64,000 bases of DNA from NCBI GenBank assembly GCA_017854255.1, contig JAFMIA010000006.1:1-64000 (forward strand), read 5' to 3'. Shown here in pieces: positions 26,473 to 36,854 of the stretch (the first letter of the stretch is position 1; each line of letters starts with the position of its first letter). Under the pieces are notes generated by a model, which worked only from the letters and a program-made list of their open reading frames with translations, had not been told where the DNA came from and ran no database searches. The DNA is from Pseudomonadales bacterium (lineage in GTDB: Bacteria; Pseudomonadota; Gammaproteobacteria; Pseudomonadales; Azotimanducaceae). The translations under genes and the position numbers were made by a program.

Positions 26473-27789
26473 ATGAATAAAATGAGTTGGCCCTACACCG
26501 CCGGGGCTTTCCCAACGATCTGTCGGACCGAAGGCTTGTATCTGTTTGATGAGGCTAACAGACCGATCTTAGATGCAGCTGGCGGCGCAGTCGTGACCAA
26601 TATTGGCCATGGACGACAGCGGGTTGCGAACGCTTTGGGTCGCGCCGCGGAAGCAACCAGTTATGTGGTCCCGCCGTTTGTTACCCCCAGTCGCCAAGCC
26701 CTCGTCGATACCCTTGCCGCGGATTGGTTGTCACCAACGCTGACCCGGGCGCATTTTACGTCTGGCGGTACGGAAGCCAATGAAGCGGCTATGAAGCTCG
26801 CGCTGCAATATCAGCAGGGGATTGGCGAGGTTCAAAGAACCAAGCTCATTGGGCGCTCCATTTCATACCATGGCACAACCTTAGCAACCGCCGCGATCAG
26901 CGGTCATCCAACGCGCAAACGGGGCTTGGAGCAGGCGCTGCCGAGCTACCTGAGCGTGCCAGCGCCGTACCCCTTACGTGCGCCGAGTGGTGTGAATTCC
27001 GTTTCGCTCGGTCAGTATTATGTGGATCAAATGCGGGATGTGATCTTGGCGGAAGGCCCTCGGACCATCGCTGGATTTATTGCTGAGCCCATAACGGGCT
27101 CCTCCGGCGGGGCGATCGTGCCGCCTGATGATTACTGGCCCAAAGTACGGGCGTTGTGCGATGAATTTGGTCTGATCTTGATTCTGGATGAGGTGATGAC
27201 GGGCTTTGGTAGAACCGGTACCCCCTTTGGCTATCAGCATTGGCCCATAGAACCTGATATTTTAGTCAGCGGTAAAGGGCTTGCTGGTGGATATGCGCCC
27301 TTGGGGGGTGTGTTTACCAATGAGCGGGTTGGTGCGGTCATCGAGGAAAATGGCTTTCAAGTGATGTTCAATACCTTTGGCGCGCATCCTGCGGCTTGCG
27401 CAGCGGCTGTGGAGGTTTTGAATATCCTGAAAGAAGAAGGGCTTGTTGCCGAAGCGGCTCAAAAAGGGGCCTATTTGCACGCGCAATTGCATGCTGCGTT
27501 TGACGAGCATCCTCATGTTGCTGAAGTTCGAGGACGCGGCCTTCTGGCCGCCATTGAAGTGGTTGCGGATCGATCTGATTTGACCCAATTTGACCCGGCG
27601 CTGGGCATGACGAGCGCGATTGTCAATGAAGGGCTTGAGCGCGGTGTGTTTTACTATGCTGGCGGCACGGGTGTGGTGCGAGACGTGGTTTGCCTAGGGC
27701 CGGCGTTCATTGTCACGACGGATCAGATTGATGAGATGGTCTCAACGCTGGTTGCCTCTGTGGATGCGGCGATCGCAAAGCTGCCTTGA
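26473..27789 (+). CDS. Class III PLP-dependent aminotransferase
   Basis: 438 residues of the ornithine/beta-alanine:pyruvate/GABA transaminase family. FTSGGTEANEAAMKLA binds PLP phosphate, ILDEVMTGFGRTG holds the aspartate contacting the pyridine nitrogen, and SGKGLAGGYAPLGGV contains the Schiff-base lysine. Substrate cannot be fixed; the permease that follows may import the amine or amino acid. GGGAG precedes ATG. Confidence 0.92.
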   Translation: MNKMSWPYTAGAFPTICRTEGLYLFDEANRPILDAAGGAVVTNIGHGRQRVANALGRAAEATSYVVPPFVTPSRQALVDTLAADWLSPTLTRAHFTSGGTEANEAAMKLALQYQQGIGEVQRTKLIGRSISYHGTTLATAAISGHPTRKRGLEQALPSYLSVPAPYPLRAPSGVNSVSLGQYYVDQMRDVILAEGPRTIAGFIAEPITGSSGGAIVPPDDYWPKVRALCDEFGLILILDEVMTGFGRTGTPFGYQHWPIEPDILVSGKGLAGGYAPLGGVFTNERVGAVIEENGFQVMFNTFGAHPAACAAAVEVLNILKEEGLVAEAAQKGAYLHAQLHAAFDEHPHVAEVRGRGLLAAIEVVADRSDLTQFDPALGMTSAIVNEGLERGVFYYAGGTGVVRDVVCLGPAFIVTTDQIDEMVSTLVASVDAAIAKLP

Positions 27790-27819
27790 CCTGCCCCCCA
27801 GCGCTGCTTTTGGGTGGGT

Positions 27820-27872
27820 AAGATCGATCAGTTTTAAGATCGATCAGGTTGATCAGTTTCAAGATCGATCAG
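27820..27872. repeat. Three direct copies of AAGATCGATCAG
   Basis: The 12-mer occurs at 27820-27831, 27836-27847 and 27861-27872, with a partial GATCAGTTTC in between. It lies in the 180-bp gap between aminotransferase and permease. Purpose unknown; it could be a replication-slippage product or a multi-site operator. Confidence 0.7.
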
Positions 27873-27969
27873 CTTTAAGACCTTTTAATGAGGTCCGTTT
27901 CAAGATGGTTTAATTCGATCAAGATCGCGCCGGCTCAGGCGCCATTAAAGATTCAACTGGAGGGAGCCT

Positions 27970-29340
27970 ATGAGCACGGGTTTTGCCAAAACATTGTTAA
28001 ATCGAGAAGTCTTGGCGCTGTCCTGTGGCGCCATGATCGGTTGGAGTTGGGTTTTGCTGACCGGCGAGTGGTTGGCCCGCGCCGGGACGCTGGGCACGCT
28101 GGTGGCGTTTGTGATTGGCTCAGGCATCGTGCTGCTGATCAGTTTGACCTATGCCGAACTGGCCGCGGCGATGCCGTTAACGGGTGGTGAGCATCATTAC
28201 ACCAAGCGGGCGCTGGGGTACACGGCATCATTTGTTGCGAGCTGGGCGGTGGTGGTCGCGTATGTCACGGTCTGCGTCTTCGAGTCGGCTGCGTTGCCGA
28301 CGGCGCTCGAATATCTATTCCCAAATTTAGCCGTTGGTTTGCTCTGGGAAGTGGCGGATTCGCCAGTTTATCTGTCGATGGTGTTGATTGGCGCGTTGGC
28401 CACCGCGCTGATGACCTATATTAACTACCTGGGAATTCGGTTTGCCGCCTTTGTTCAAACGGTGATCACGGTGCTATTTATCACCGTTGGGGTCTTGTTT
28501 TTTTTCGGCGTGAGCCTGCACCCGTCACCCGAACCCGCAGTACCGCAGTGGACAAACGGCATCCCGGGTATTTTGAGCGTTCTGGTAATGGTGCCCGCCT
28601 TGATGGTTGGGTTCGACGTGATTCCGCAGAGTGCTGAAGAGATCAATTTGCCGCCAAACCGAATTGGGCGACTCTTGGTGTTGTCGGTTGGGCTCGCGGG
28701 CGCTTGGTATATTGCCATCTCTCTCGCGGTTGGCAGCGCGCTGACCTTCGATGGGCTTGGCGCCTCGACGATGCCGACAGCCGATGCAATGGCTGCGGTA
28801 TGGGGAAGCTCGCTGATGGGGCAGATCATGCTGCTGGCCGGCGTGGGTGGGATATTAACCAGTTGGAACGCGTTTATTATTGGCGGCAGTCGTATTCTCT
28901 ATGCGCTCTCTGCATCGGGGATGATTCCTCGTGTATTTTCACGATTGCATCCTAAATACCAAACGCCTTACGTGAGCATTCTCACCATTGGCGCACTGAG
29001 CTTGTTGTCGCCGTTATTTGGGCGTGCGGTGTTGGTTTGGTTAGTGGATGCGGGTAGCTTTGCCATTGTTGTGGCCTATTTGCTGGTCGTTGTGTCTTTT
29101 TTAAAATTGCGACGGGCAGAGCCTTCGATGCCGCGGCCATTTCGGGTGCCGCTGGGCGGCCTCGTCGGCGCCTTGGCGCTGATCCTAACGTTTTGTTTAT
29201 TACTGCTGTATTTGCCAGGTAGCCCGGCAGCATTGCTTTGGCCTGAGGAGTGGCTGATGTTGCTGGTTTCGGCGGCGGTGGGCGCGGTGTTTTATTGGCG
29301 TGGCCCGGCTAGGCGGCAAGCGGCGCAGACCGCAAAATGA
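27970..29340 (+). CDS. APC-family amino acid/amine permease
   Basis: 456 residues with about 12 hydrophobic segments. The opening VLALSCGAMIGWSWVLLTGEWL is the APC helix-1 substrate-binding break (GxxIG), followed by TYAELAAAMPLTGGEHHYTKRALG (helix 2-3 signature). Near the middle is PALMVGFDVIPQSAEEI, typical of the amino acid-polyamine-organocation family. It likely imports an amino acid or amine, perhaps the substrate of the upstream aminotransferase. GGAGGG precedes ATG. Confidence 0.9.
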   Translation: MSTGFAKTLLNREVLALSCGAMIGWSWVLLTGEWLARAGTLGTLVAFVIGSGIVLLISLTYAELAAAMPLTGGEHHYTKRALGYTASFVASWAVVVAYVTVCVFESAALPTALEYLFPNLAVGLLWEVADSPVYLSMVLIGALATALMTYINYLGIRFAAFVQTVITVLFITVGVLFFFGVSLHPSPEPAVPQWTNGIPGILSVLVMVPALMVGFDVIPQSAEEINLPPNRIGRLLVLSVGLAGAWYIAISLAVGSALTFDGLGASTMPTADAMAAVWGSSLMGQIMLLAGVGGILTSWNAFIIGGSRILYALSASGMIPRVFSRLHPKYQTPYVSILTIGALSLLSPLFGRAVLVWLVDAGSFAIVVAYLLVVVSFLKLRRAEPSMPRPFRVPLGGLVGALALILTFCLLLLYLPGSPAALLWPEEWLMLLVSAAVGAVFYWRGPARRQAAQTAK

Positions 29341-29462
29341 CAGCGTGCGGGTTGCAGGTGCCCTTATGGCCCCTTAAAGTAGAGCGCTGACATCGCTTAA
29401 TCGACAAATGCATTAAGCGGATTTTGAACCGAGTAGAAGTTAACGCAATTAAGGAACAGAAC

Positions 29463-30629
29463 ATGGGTGAGGTATATATCGTTGAAGCGTGCAGGAGTGC
29501 AATTGGTAAGCGCGGCAAAGGGCTTGCAGGCTTAAAACCGGCAGATTTGTTGGGCAAGGTCCAAAAAGCGGCACTCGATCGGTCTGGCATCAACCCATCG
29601 GAAATCGACCAAGTTGTGGGTGGGTGCGTCTCTCAAGTGGGTGAGCAGTCCTTTAACATTGCTCGGATTGCCTGGCTCTCACAAGGCTTGCCTTTAGAGG
29701 TCGCCTCAACCACCGTTGACTCCCAATGCGGTTCGAGCCAACAAGCGACGTCCATGGCAGCCTCGATGATTGGTGCGGGAATTGAAGAGGTTGTGATGAG
29801 TTGCGGCGTTGAAATGATGAGTCGGGTGCCACTGGGTTCGAATATGAAAGATGGCTCGCCAATGGGCGAGTCCTACAGCCAGCATTATCAACCCACAAGC
29901 CAGTTTATGGGCGCGGCGATGATTGCTGAAGAGTATCAAATTACGCGCGGCGATACGGATCAATTTGGATTAGAGAGTCAGCAAAAGGCCATTCAAGCCT
30001 GGGCTGAAGGTCGGTTTGACCGGGAAGTCGCGGCCATTGAGGCGCCTATTTTGAACGAAAAGTTCGAGCCAACCGGAGAGATGCGAATTGTTGATCGAGA
30101 TGAAGGGTTGCGGGAAACAACGCTTGAGTCGCTTGCAGGTTTGAGCGCGGTGCCGGGTCAAGAGATCCATACGGCCGGTTCTAGTTCTCAAGTATCCGAT
30201 GGCGCAGCGGCGGTCATCATGGCCAGTGGGCCTGCCTGTGAGCGGTTAGGGTTGAAACCGCGTGCAAAGATCAAAGCCACGACGTTGGTGGGCGTCGATC
30301 CGGTCACAATGCTAAAAGGCCCAATTCCAGCGACACGTAAGGTGCTCGAGCGAGCAGGCCTTTCCTTGGAGGATATCGATGTCTTTGAGGTGAACGAGGC
30401 ATTTGCCTCGGTGGTCCTAGCCTGGGAGAAAGACCTAGGGGTCGATCACAGTAAAGTGAATGTGAATGGCGGCGCGATTGCCTTGGGGCATCCAACGGGG
30501 AGCACCGGAGCACGCTTAATCACCACCGCCCTGCACGAACTCGAGCGGACGGGTGGACGATATGCTTTGATCGCGATGTGTTGCGGCGGCGGGATTGGCA
30601 CCGGGACCATTATTGAACGGTTAGATTAG
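29463..30629 (+). CDS. Acetyl-CoA acyltransferase (thiolase)
   Basis: 388 residues from ATG 29463, where AAGGAA provides the Shine-Dalgarno. The catalytic Cys89 lies in VDSQCGSSQQATSMAA. NVNGGAIALGHPTGSTGARL carries the active-site histidine and IAMCCGGGIGTGT the second cysteine. It either cleaves 3-ketoacyl-CoA in beta-oxidation or condenses acetyl-CoA; the lack of a biosynthetic partner nearby makes degradation more likely. A strong terminator follows. Confidence 0.92.
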   Translation: MGEVYIVEACRSAIGKRGKGLAGLKPADLLGKVQKAALDRSGINPSEIDQVVGGCVSQVGEQSFNIARIAWLSQGLPLEVASTTVDSQCGSSQQATSMAASMIGAGIEEVVMSCGVEMMSRVPLGSNMKDGSPMGESYSQHYQPTSQFMGAAMIAEEYQITRGDTDQFGLESQQKAIQAWAEGRFDREVAAIEAPILNEKFEPTGEMRIVDRDEGLRETTLESLAGLSAVPGQEIHTAGSSSQVSDGAAAVIMASGPACERLGLKPRAKIKATTLVGVDPVTMLKGPIPATRKVLERAGLSLEDIDVFEVNEAFASVVLAWEKDLGVDHSKVNVNGGAIALGHPTGSTGARLITTALHELERTGGRYALIAMCCGGGIGTGTIIERLD

Positions 30630-30639
30630 GAGCCGCGCA

Positions 30640-30672
30640 AGCCCAGTGCCAAGAGGCGCTGGGCTGGTTTTG
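30640..30672 (+). terminator. Rho-independent terminator after the thiolase gene
   Basis: An 11-bp stem (AGCCCAGTGCC 30640-30650, GGCGCTGGGCT 30655-30665, one G-U pair) with an AAGA tetraloop is followed by GGTTTTG. Confidence 0.75.
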
Positions 30673-30730
30673 TCATGCCGCCAGAGTCGCCTGTATTGTC
30701 ACCAAGCGCCTGTTTGAGCGTCCGAGTGCG

Positions 30731-32533
30731 TCAGGCGACCTGTTCACCCGATGCGAGTAAACGTTGCTTTAAGTCCTGCAGTTGCTCCCACAGTGCGCCC
30801 GGTACCTTCTCCCCGAAGCTCTGGTAGTAAGCCTCAATCAGCGGGATCTCAGCTAGCCAGCCCTCGACATCCACCTTCAGTAACGTTGAGATGGCGTCAT
30901 CGGATAGATTAAGGTTTGTGAAATTAATGCCGTCGAGGGTGGGTAGGCGCCCGATAGGGGTATCAATGGCGTCGGCGCGGCCCGCGCAGCGCTCAAAAAC
31001 CCATTCTAGGACCCGGGCGTTTTCTCCAAATCCGGGCCAAACGAAACCGCCGTCATCGTCTTTTCGGAACCAATTCACGTAAAAAATCTTAGGCAATTTT
31101 GCGCCAGGCGTCTGACCAATGTTGATCCAGTGCTGCCAATAGTCGGCCATGTTGTAGCCGCAGAAAGGGAGCATTGCCATCGGGTCTCGTCGCAGTTCGC
31201 CGATTTTTCCAGCGGCTGCCGCGGTTTTTTCAGAGGATACGATCGAGCCGAAGAAAGTGCCTTGGGCCCAGTCTTTGGCTTCGTTCACCAAGGGTACGAC
31301 GGATGCTCGACGGCCTCCGAACAAAATTGCACTAATGGGAACGCCTTTTAAGTCTTCCCATTCATCGGCAATGGCAGGGCATTGAGCCGCCGACACGGTG
31401 AAGCGTGCATTGGGGTGCGCCGCTGGGGTTCCGCTGTCAGGTGTCCAAGGGTTGCCAAGCCAGTCGGTTAACCGTGCGGGCAGTTCCGGGGTCATCCCTT
31501 CCCACCAAATATCACCATCCTCGGTTTCGGCAACATTGGTAAAGATGCAGTTGCCATGAAGGGCTGCCATTGCATTGGGGTTGGTCTCCATGCCGGTTCC
31601 TGGCGCAACGCCAAAAAAGCCGGCTTCGGGATTTATGGCGTAAAGCTGGCCATCATCCCCAAATTTCATCCAGCAGATATCATCACCGACGGTCTCAACG
31701 GTCCAGCCTGGAATGCTGGGTACGAGCATCGCGAGATTGGTTTTACCGCACGCACTTGGAAAAGCGCCAGCGACATAACGGTATTCACCTTCTGCATTGG
31801 TGAGTTTCAAAATAAGCATGTGCTCGGCTAACCAGCCTTCTTGTTTGGCCATCGCGGAGGCGATTCGAAGTGCGAAACACTTTTTACCCAGCAAGGCATT
31901 GCCGCCATAGCCGGAGCCAAAACTCCAAATTTCTCGTGTTTCGGGAAAATGCGCAACGTACAGGTTCTCCGGGTTGCAAGGCCAAGCGGCCCCAGCCGTG
32001 CCATCGGTTAAGGGTTGCCCGACTGAATGCAAACAGGGAACGAACGCACCGTCAGTGCCCAGTTCTGTAAGGACCGCCCGTCCGACCCGCGTCATAATGT
32101 GCATGCTGGCAACGACATAAGGCGAATCTGAGATTTCAACACCGATATGAGCGATTGGGGAGCCCACGGGTCCCATGCTGAAGGGAATGACGTACATCGT
32201 TCTGCCGCGCATGCAGCCTTTAAACAGGTCAGTCAGGGTGCTGCGCATTTGATCCGGATCAGCCCAATGATTGGTAGGGCCTGCGTCAGCCTCTTGTGCG
32301 CTACAAATGAAGGTTCTGCTTTCCACTCGGGCAACATCAGCTGGATCTGATCGGACAAGATAACTGTTAGGGCGAATTTCGGGATTCAGTGGCTTTGCCA
32401 CACCCGCGTCGGTGAGTGCGATCATCATTTGACGATATTCTTCTGGGCTGCCATCGCAAAGAACCAACTCGTCTGGTTCGCACAAGGCTTTGATCTCTTC
32501 AATCCATCGATTTAGGCGGGGGTGTTGCGTCAT
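30731..32533 (-). CDS. pckG: Phosphoenolpyruvate carboxykinase (GTP)
   Basis: 600 residues, the normal size of GTP-dependent PEPCK. The GTP-type kinase-1 motif [14 protein letters not shown] (about 257-270) and the metal-binding [11 protein letters not shown] are intact. [34 protein letters not shown] and the substrate loop [16 protein letters not shown] are also family hallmarks. It interconverts oxaloacetate and PEP, usually in gluconeogenesis; many gammaproteobacteria use the ATP type, so this one is less common. Its leader (32534-32750) is long and contains inverted repeats. Confidence 0.96.
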   Translation of the reverse strand: MTQHPRLNRWIEEIKALCEPDELVLCDGSPEEYRQMMIALTDAGVAKPLNPEIRPNSYLVRSDPADVARVESRTFICSAQEADAGPTNHWADPDQMRSTLTDLFKGCMRGRTMYVIPFSMGPVGSPIAHIGVEISDSPYVVASMHIMTRVGRAVLTELGTDGAFVPCLHSVGQPLTDGTAGAAWPCNPENLYVAHFPETREIWSFGSGYGGNALLGKKCFALRIASAMAKQEGWLAEHMLILKLTNAEGEYRYVAGAFPSACGKTNLAMLVPSIPGWTVETVGDDICWMKFGDDGQLYAINPEAGFFGVAPGTGMETNPNAMAALHGNCIFTNVAETEDGDIWWEGMTPELPARLTDWLGNPWTPDSGTPAAHPNARFTVSAAQCPAIADEWEDLKGVPISAILFGGRRASVVPLVNEAKDWAQGTFFGSIVSSEKTAAAAGKIGELRRDPMAMLPFCGYNMADYWQHWINIGQTPGAKLPKIFYVNWFRKDDDGGFVWPGFGENARVLEWVFERCAGRADAIDTPIGRLPTLDGINFTNLNLSDDAISTLLKVDVEGWLAEIPLIEAYYQSFGEKVPGALWEQLQDLKQRLLASGEQVA

Positions 32534-32613
32534 GATTTCGGGTCCATAATGTTTTGCTTTGGCTTTTGGCCTTTGCAGTTCGGCGCCAGAAGTTCTCCGG
32601 AGCCGTTTACCTT

Positions 32614-32696
32614 CCTGTCATTAAAACAGGATCATCTTGCCTTGGCGACCCTGGTTTAGGGGTTCCAGCGTGCCTTTTAGTGAGGCAAGAGATGAT
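32614..32696 (-). promoter_or_regulatory. Structured leader of pckG with nested inverted repeats
   Basis: In the 388-bp gap between pckG and ygiQ, ATCATCTTGCCT (32631-32642) pairs with AGGCAAGAGATGAT (32683-32696), leaving a two-base bulge. CCTGT-CATTAAA-ACAGG (32614-32630) forms a second hairpin nearer pckG. Read on the minus strand both would lie in the pckG 5' leader. Farther upstream is an A+T-rich stretch (32725-32765) that could hold promoters. The role is unknown; no riboswitch class was recognised. Confidence 0.35.
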
Positions 32697-32921
32697 GTGA
32701 TTCGGGACGATAGCAAGGGTTAAAGCAATAAAAAAAAGAATAAAAGTAGAATAATATATTCTAAATGCTCAACGATTAGACGCCGGTGACATCGCCCCAG
32801 TCAGCTCATAAAATCACCCGATTGGCGATCCTGTCAGACGGATTTAGACTGAGCGTTGAGGAACCGCTTAAAACGGCTACAATAGGCGCCTTTGTCCCAG
32901 TCCTTTGCACGAGTGCGATCA

Positions 32922-35090
32922 ATGTCAACAGATTCCCGTCAAGGCTTGTTCGACTACCAACCCTATTGGGCTGAATGCTTCGGAACAGCGCCCTTCTTAC
33001 CCACCTCGAGGGCCGAAATGGATGCCCTGGGTTGGGATCAGTGCGATGTGATCATCGTGACGGGCGACGCCTATGTTGATCACCCCAGTTTTGGCATGGC
33101 GGTGATCGGCCGCGTGCTGGAGTCGCATGGCTTTAGAGTCGGGATTATTGCCCAGCCGGACTGGCAATCGGCGGCGGCCTTCCAAGCGTTGGGTGAGCCC
33201 AGTCTGTATTTTGGTGTGGCTGCTGGCAACATGGACTCCTTAATTAATCATTACACGGCGGACCGAAAACGAAGAAACGATGACGCTTACTCGCCAGCAG
33301 GTGCGCCCGGTCTGCGACCGGATCGAGCGGTGATTGTTTATGCCCAACGCTGCCGCGAGGCTTATGGGCAGGTCCCATTGGTGATCGGGTCGATCGAGGC
33401 CAGTCTGCGGCGAATTGCACATTACGATTATTGGAGCGACAAAGTACGGCGCTCCATTTTGCTGGACTCGGGCGCAGACCTTTTGTTGTACGGCAATGCA
33501 GAGCGCGCGTTGGTTGAGATGACGCACCGGCTTGCTGCCGGGGACACGATTAAAGACCTCAAAGATATTCGAGGAACGGCCTTTGTGACCTCAACGCTGC
33601 CGGACGCGTATTCGGTGATTGATGAGAGTCAACTGCCTGAGGCCAAGGTTGCAGGGGGCGCGTCTGTGCAGTTGATTGCTCGGTCTGGTCCGATGGCGCA
33701 ACCTGTGCCGGCAGAACAGCCCGTCGTCAAACCCCATGTCAGAATCAAGTCACACGCCGTGGATGAGATACTGCAGCCGTTACCCACGAAGGCCCTGAGT
33801 GTTATTCAATTGCCGAGCTTTGAGTCCGCTAAAGCGGACGATTTACTCTACGCGCACGCTTCTCGCATTTTGCATCGCGAGACGAACCCCTTAAATGCGA
33901 AGCCATTGGTGCAACAACACGGCAACCGGTGGGTTTGGCTTAATCCGCCACCCATCCCGCTGTCGACACCGGAAATTGATCGGGTTTTTGAATTGCCTTA
34001 TCAACGGGTGCCACATCCCCGTTACGGCGATGCCAAAATCCCAGCGTACGAGATGATTCGGTTTTCGGTGAACATTATGCGGGGCTGTTTTGGGGGCTGC
34101 AGTTTCTGTTCGATCACAGAACATGAAGGCCGGATTATCCAAAGTCGCAGCGAAGCGTCTATCCTCAATGAGATCGAACAGATTCGAGATAAAACCCCTG
34201 GTTTCACCGGCGTCATCTCGGATCTGGGTGGACCAACAGCGAATATGTGGCGGCTGGCCTGTAAAGACCGCGCGATCGAGGCCAGTTGTAAACGACCTTC
34301 CTGCGTCTATCCCGGGATTTGCAAGAATTTGAATACGGATCAAACGCCGTTGATTGGCTTGTACCGAAAGGCGCGGGCAATCCCTGGCGTAAAAAAGGTC
34401 TTGATTGCCTCCGGCCTGCGCTATGACCTCGCGGTTGAAACACCAGAGTATGTAGAAGAGTTGGTGAAGCACCACGTCGGCGGCTATCTCAAAATTGCGC
34501 CGGAACATACCGAGAGCGGACCGTTATCAAAGATGATGAAGCCGGGCATTGGCACTTATGATGCCTTCAAGGCCTTGTTTGATCGGTTCTCCGCCGAGGC
34601 TGAAAAAGAGCAATACCTCATCCCCTATTTTATTGCAGGCCACCCTGGCACCACTGATGACGATATGATGAATCTTGCGCTGTGGTTAAAGTCCAATGGC
34701 TTTCGGGCGGATCAAGTGCAGTCGTTTTATCCGTCGCCGATGGCAACCGCGACTGCGATGTACCATAGCGGCTCTGACCCCTTGCATCGGGTGGGGCGTC
34801 GCGCCGTGCCAGTTGATAGTGTTAAGAATCCAGAGCAACGCCGATTGCATAAGGCATTCTTGAGATACCACGACGCCAATAATTGGCCGATGTTAAGACA
34901 AGCGCTTAGGCGGATGGGACGAGCAGATCTAATTGGTAATACACGCTCGCATCTTGTGCCGCGAACCCAGTTTGGAGGTCCCATTGCGATGGGACAACCC
35001 TTCAAAACCCAGCATTTGGGCTTGCCGAAAGTGCCGAAAGCGCCGAAACATCGTGCAAAAGCCAAGCCCAAGCCATCCGGGCGGCGCTAG
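32922..35090 (+). CDS. ygiQ: YgiQ family radical SAM protein
   Basis: 722 residues from ATG 32922, matching YgiQ (UPF0313). [20 protein letters not shown] at the start and [11 protein letters not shown] are family hallmarks. The radical SAM cluster is [12 protein letters not shown] (Cys389, 393, 396), and [10 protein letters not shown] is in the C-terminal part, with a basic, disordered tail rich in Lys and Pro. The biochemical function is not established. The Shine-Dalgarno is weak. Confidence 0.95.
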   Translation: MSTDSRQGLFDYQPYWAECFGTAPFLPTSRAEMDALGWDQCDVIIVTGDAYVDHPSFGMAVIGRVLESHGFRVGIIAQPDWQSAAAFQALGEPSLYFGVAAGNMDSLINHYTADRKRRNDDAYSPAGAPGLRPDRAVIVYAQRCREAYGQVPLVIGSIEASLRRIAHYDYWSDKVRRSILLDSGADLLLYGNAERALVEMTHRLAAGDTIKDLKDIRGTAFVTSTLPDAYSVIDESQLPEAKVAGGASVQLIARSGPMAQPVPAEQPVVKPHVRIKSHAVDEILQPLPTKALSVIQLPSFESAKADDLLYAHASRILHRETNPLNAKPLVQQHGNRWVWLNPPPIPLSTPEIDRVFELPYQRVPHPRYGDAKIPAYEMIRFSVNIMRGCFGGCSFCSITEHEGRIIQSRSEASILNEIEQIRDKTPGFTGVISDLGGPTANMWRLACKDRAIEASCKRPSCVYPGICKNLNTDQTPLIGLYRKARAIPGVKKVLIASGLRYDLAVETPEYVEELVKHHVGGYLKIAPEHTESGPLSKMMKPGIGTYDAFKALFDRFSAEAEKEQYLIPYFIAGHPGTTDDDMMNLALWLKSNGFRADQVQSFYPSPMATATAMYHSGSDPLHRVGRRAVPVDSVKNPEQRRLHKAFLRYHDANNWPMLRQALRRMGRADLIGNTRSHLVPRTQFGGPIAMGQPFKTQHLGLPKVPKAPKHRAKAKPKPSGRR

Positions 35091-35101
35091 GTCCACCCTG
35101 T

Positions 35102-36793
35102 TTAAACCGCGTCGCTGAGCGCGAGGTGATCCCGCAGTTCGCGTTTCAAGAATTTACCGCTCGCATTGCGGGGCAGGGGGGCTTCCAATATCCAGAGATA
35201 GCGAGGGATCTTGTGCTTTGCCATGAGCGTGGCACAGAAGCTGCGGATATCATCAGGCGTGGCTTTCTGGTTTGGCTTTAAGTAGATTGCCGCCCCAACT
35301 TCTTCGCCCAGTCGATCATCCGGCACGCCAAATACGCTGCACTCCGCGAGCGCGTCAATTTGGAACAAGACGCTTTCAACCTCAGAGCAGTAGATATTTT
35401 CACCGCCGCGCAAGACCATGTCTTTAACCCGGTCGACGATGAAAATAAACCCAGTGTCATCAATGGTTGCAACATCTCCAGTATGCAGCCAGCCCTCTGT
35501 GATCGACTCCTTGGTCGCCTCGACTCGGTTTAAATACCCTTTAATCACAGGCGCGCCTCGCACAAGCAGTTCCCCTGGGGTGCCGTGGGTCTGATTGCCC
35601 TCGCTATCGATTGTTTTGACTTCAAAGGACGGCATCGCTGGACCACAGCTATCAGGCTTGTCGACGAAGAAATCGCCGCCGACGGAGGTAATGATGCCGC
35701 AGGTTTCGGTCATACCATAGCCCGTGCTGGGCCGAGCATTGGTGATGGATTGATCGATTTTCCCAACGAGGTCGGGTTGCAATTGCGCGCCGCCACCGCC
35801 GACCGAAATGAGGCTCGAGGTGTCATATTTATCGAAATCTGGGTGGGTGATCAGTTCCCGACTCATAACCGGCACGCCGGTCAGGTTCGTCACCTTTTCG
35901 CGTTCGATCAATGCCAAGGCAGCGCCAGCATCCCACTTGTACATGTGCACTAACTTACCGCCCCCAAGGGTCATGGCGTGTGCAAGACAATTGTTGGCGG
36001 TGACGTGGAATAAGGGCGTTGTCACCAGTGCGGATCCTGGAGGCGCTGTGGTCGGGTCCGGTAGGGGCGTGCCTTTAACCAGGTGCATGGTCTGGGCGAG
36101 GCAACCACCCCAAAAACCCATATTAAGAATGTTATGAACACAGCCGCGGTGGGTTTGTTGCGCGCCCTTGGGTCGTCCGGTGGTGCCAGAGGTGTAAAAA
36201 ATGCAGGCATCACTGTCAGGATCAATAACCAGATCAGGCAGGCTGGGTTCGCTCTGCATGATTGATTCGAAGGGCGTCACCCAGTCCCGGGCCTCACACC
36301 GAATACCCACAACGGGCAAGTCCGGATAGTGCGCCCGAAGGCCTTCAAATCGGGCCAATCGCTCCTCATCCGCAAACAAGAGTTTTGGACTCGCATCCTT
36401 CAAGGCGTAGTCCATTTCGTCTTCAACCCACCAGGCATTCATCCCGACAACGGTGAGCCCGGATGAGACTACGGCCCAATAGCATTGCATCCACTCTGGG
36501 AAATTACGCAGGGCAATCGCAACCCGGTCCCCTGGTTTTAAGCCCGATGCCCGCATCCAAGCAGCCATTCGATTGACTCGGTCGTGGGTCTCTCCGTACG
36601 TTAACGTTTCGTCTTCGAACACCAAGTAGGGCCGCTCTGAAAAGGCAAGCGAGCTTAACCATACCTCGCGAAGCGATGGCGGCGCTGCTTTATAGGTGCG
36701 CATCGGGAAGCCGCGAACATTGATTTCTTCAATCTCAAAGGCGCCCCCTGGCCCGGTCATTTCAGTCCATACTTTTTTTAACACGTCGTACAT
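35102..36793 (-). CDS. AMP-dependent acyl-CoA synthetase
   Basis: 563 residues from ATG 36793; an in-frame GTG three codons upstream is also possible. ANL superfamily motifs are FYTSGTTGRPKGAQQTH (phosphate loop), STGYGMTET, WLHTGDVATID and DRVKDMVLRGGENIY, with the C-terminal lysine in NASGKFLKREL. It activates a carboxylic acid, probably a medium or long-chain or aromatic acid, to its CoA ester. It is divergent from a CoA-transferase gene (61-bp gap), which fits a shared acyl-CoA pathway. Confidence 0.92.
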   Translation of the reverse strand: MYDVLKKVWTEMTGPGGAFEIEEINVRGFPMRTYKAAPPSLREVWLSSLAFSERPYLVFEDETLTYGETHDRVNRMAAWMRASGLKPGDRVAIALRNFPEWMQCYWAVVSSGLTVVGMNAWWVEDEMDYALKDASPKLLFADEERLARFEGLRAHYPDLPVVGIRCEARDWVTPFESIMQSEPSLPDLVIDPDSDACIFYTSGTTGRPKGAQQTHRGCVHNILNMGFWGGCLAQTMHLVKGTPLPDPTTAPPGSALVTTPLFHVTANNCLAHAMTLGGGKLVHMYKWDAGAALALIEREKVTNLTGVPVMSRELITHPDFDKYDTSSLISVGGGGAQLQPDLVGKIDQSITNARPSTGYGMTETCGIITSVGGDFFVDKPDSCGPAMPSFEVKTIDSEGNQTHGTPGELLVRGAPVIKGYLNRVEATKESITEGWLHTGDVATIDDTGFIFIVDRVKDMVLRGGENIYCSEVESVLFQIDALAECSVFGVPDDRLGEEVGAAIYLKPNQKATPDDIRSFCATLMAKHKIPRYLWILEAPLPRNASGKFLKRELRDHLALSDAV

Positions 36794-36854
36794 AACAACC
36801 ACCGTCTCGCAGAAATAAATAGAACTGGGCTAAGATAGGGGTTTACCTGAAACG

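Noticed and set aside
33891-34508. 205-residue minus-strand frame inside ygiQ
   Set aside because: Shadow of the YgiQ radical SAM core on the other strand, without ribosome-binding site or family features.
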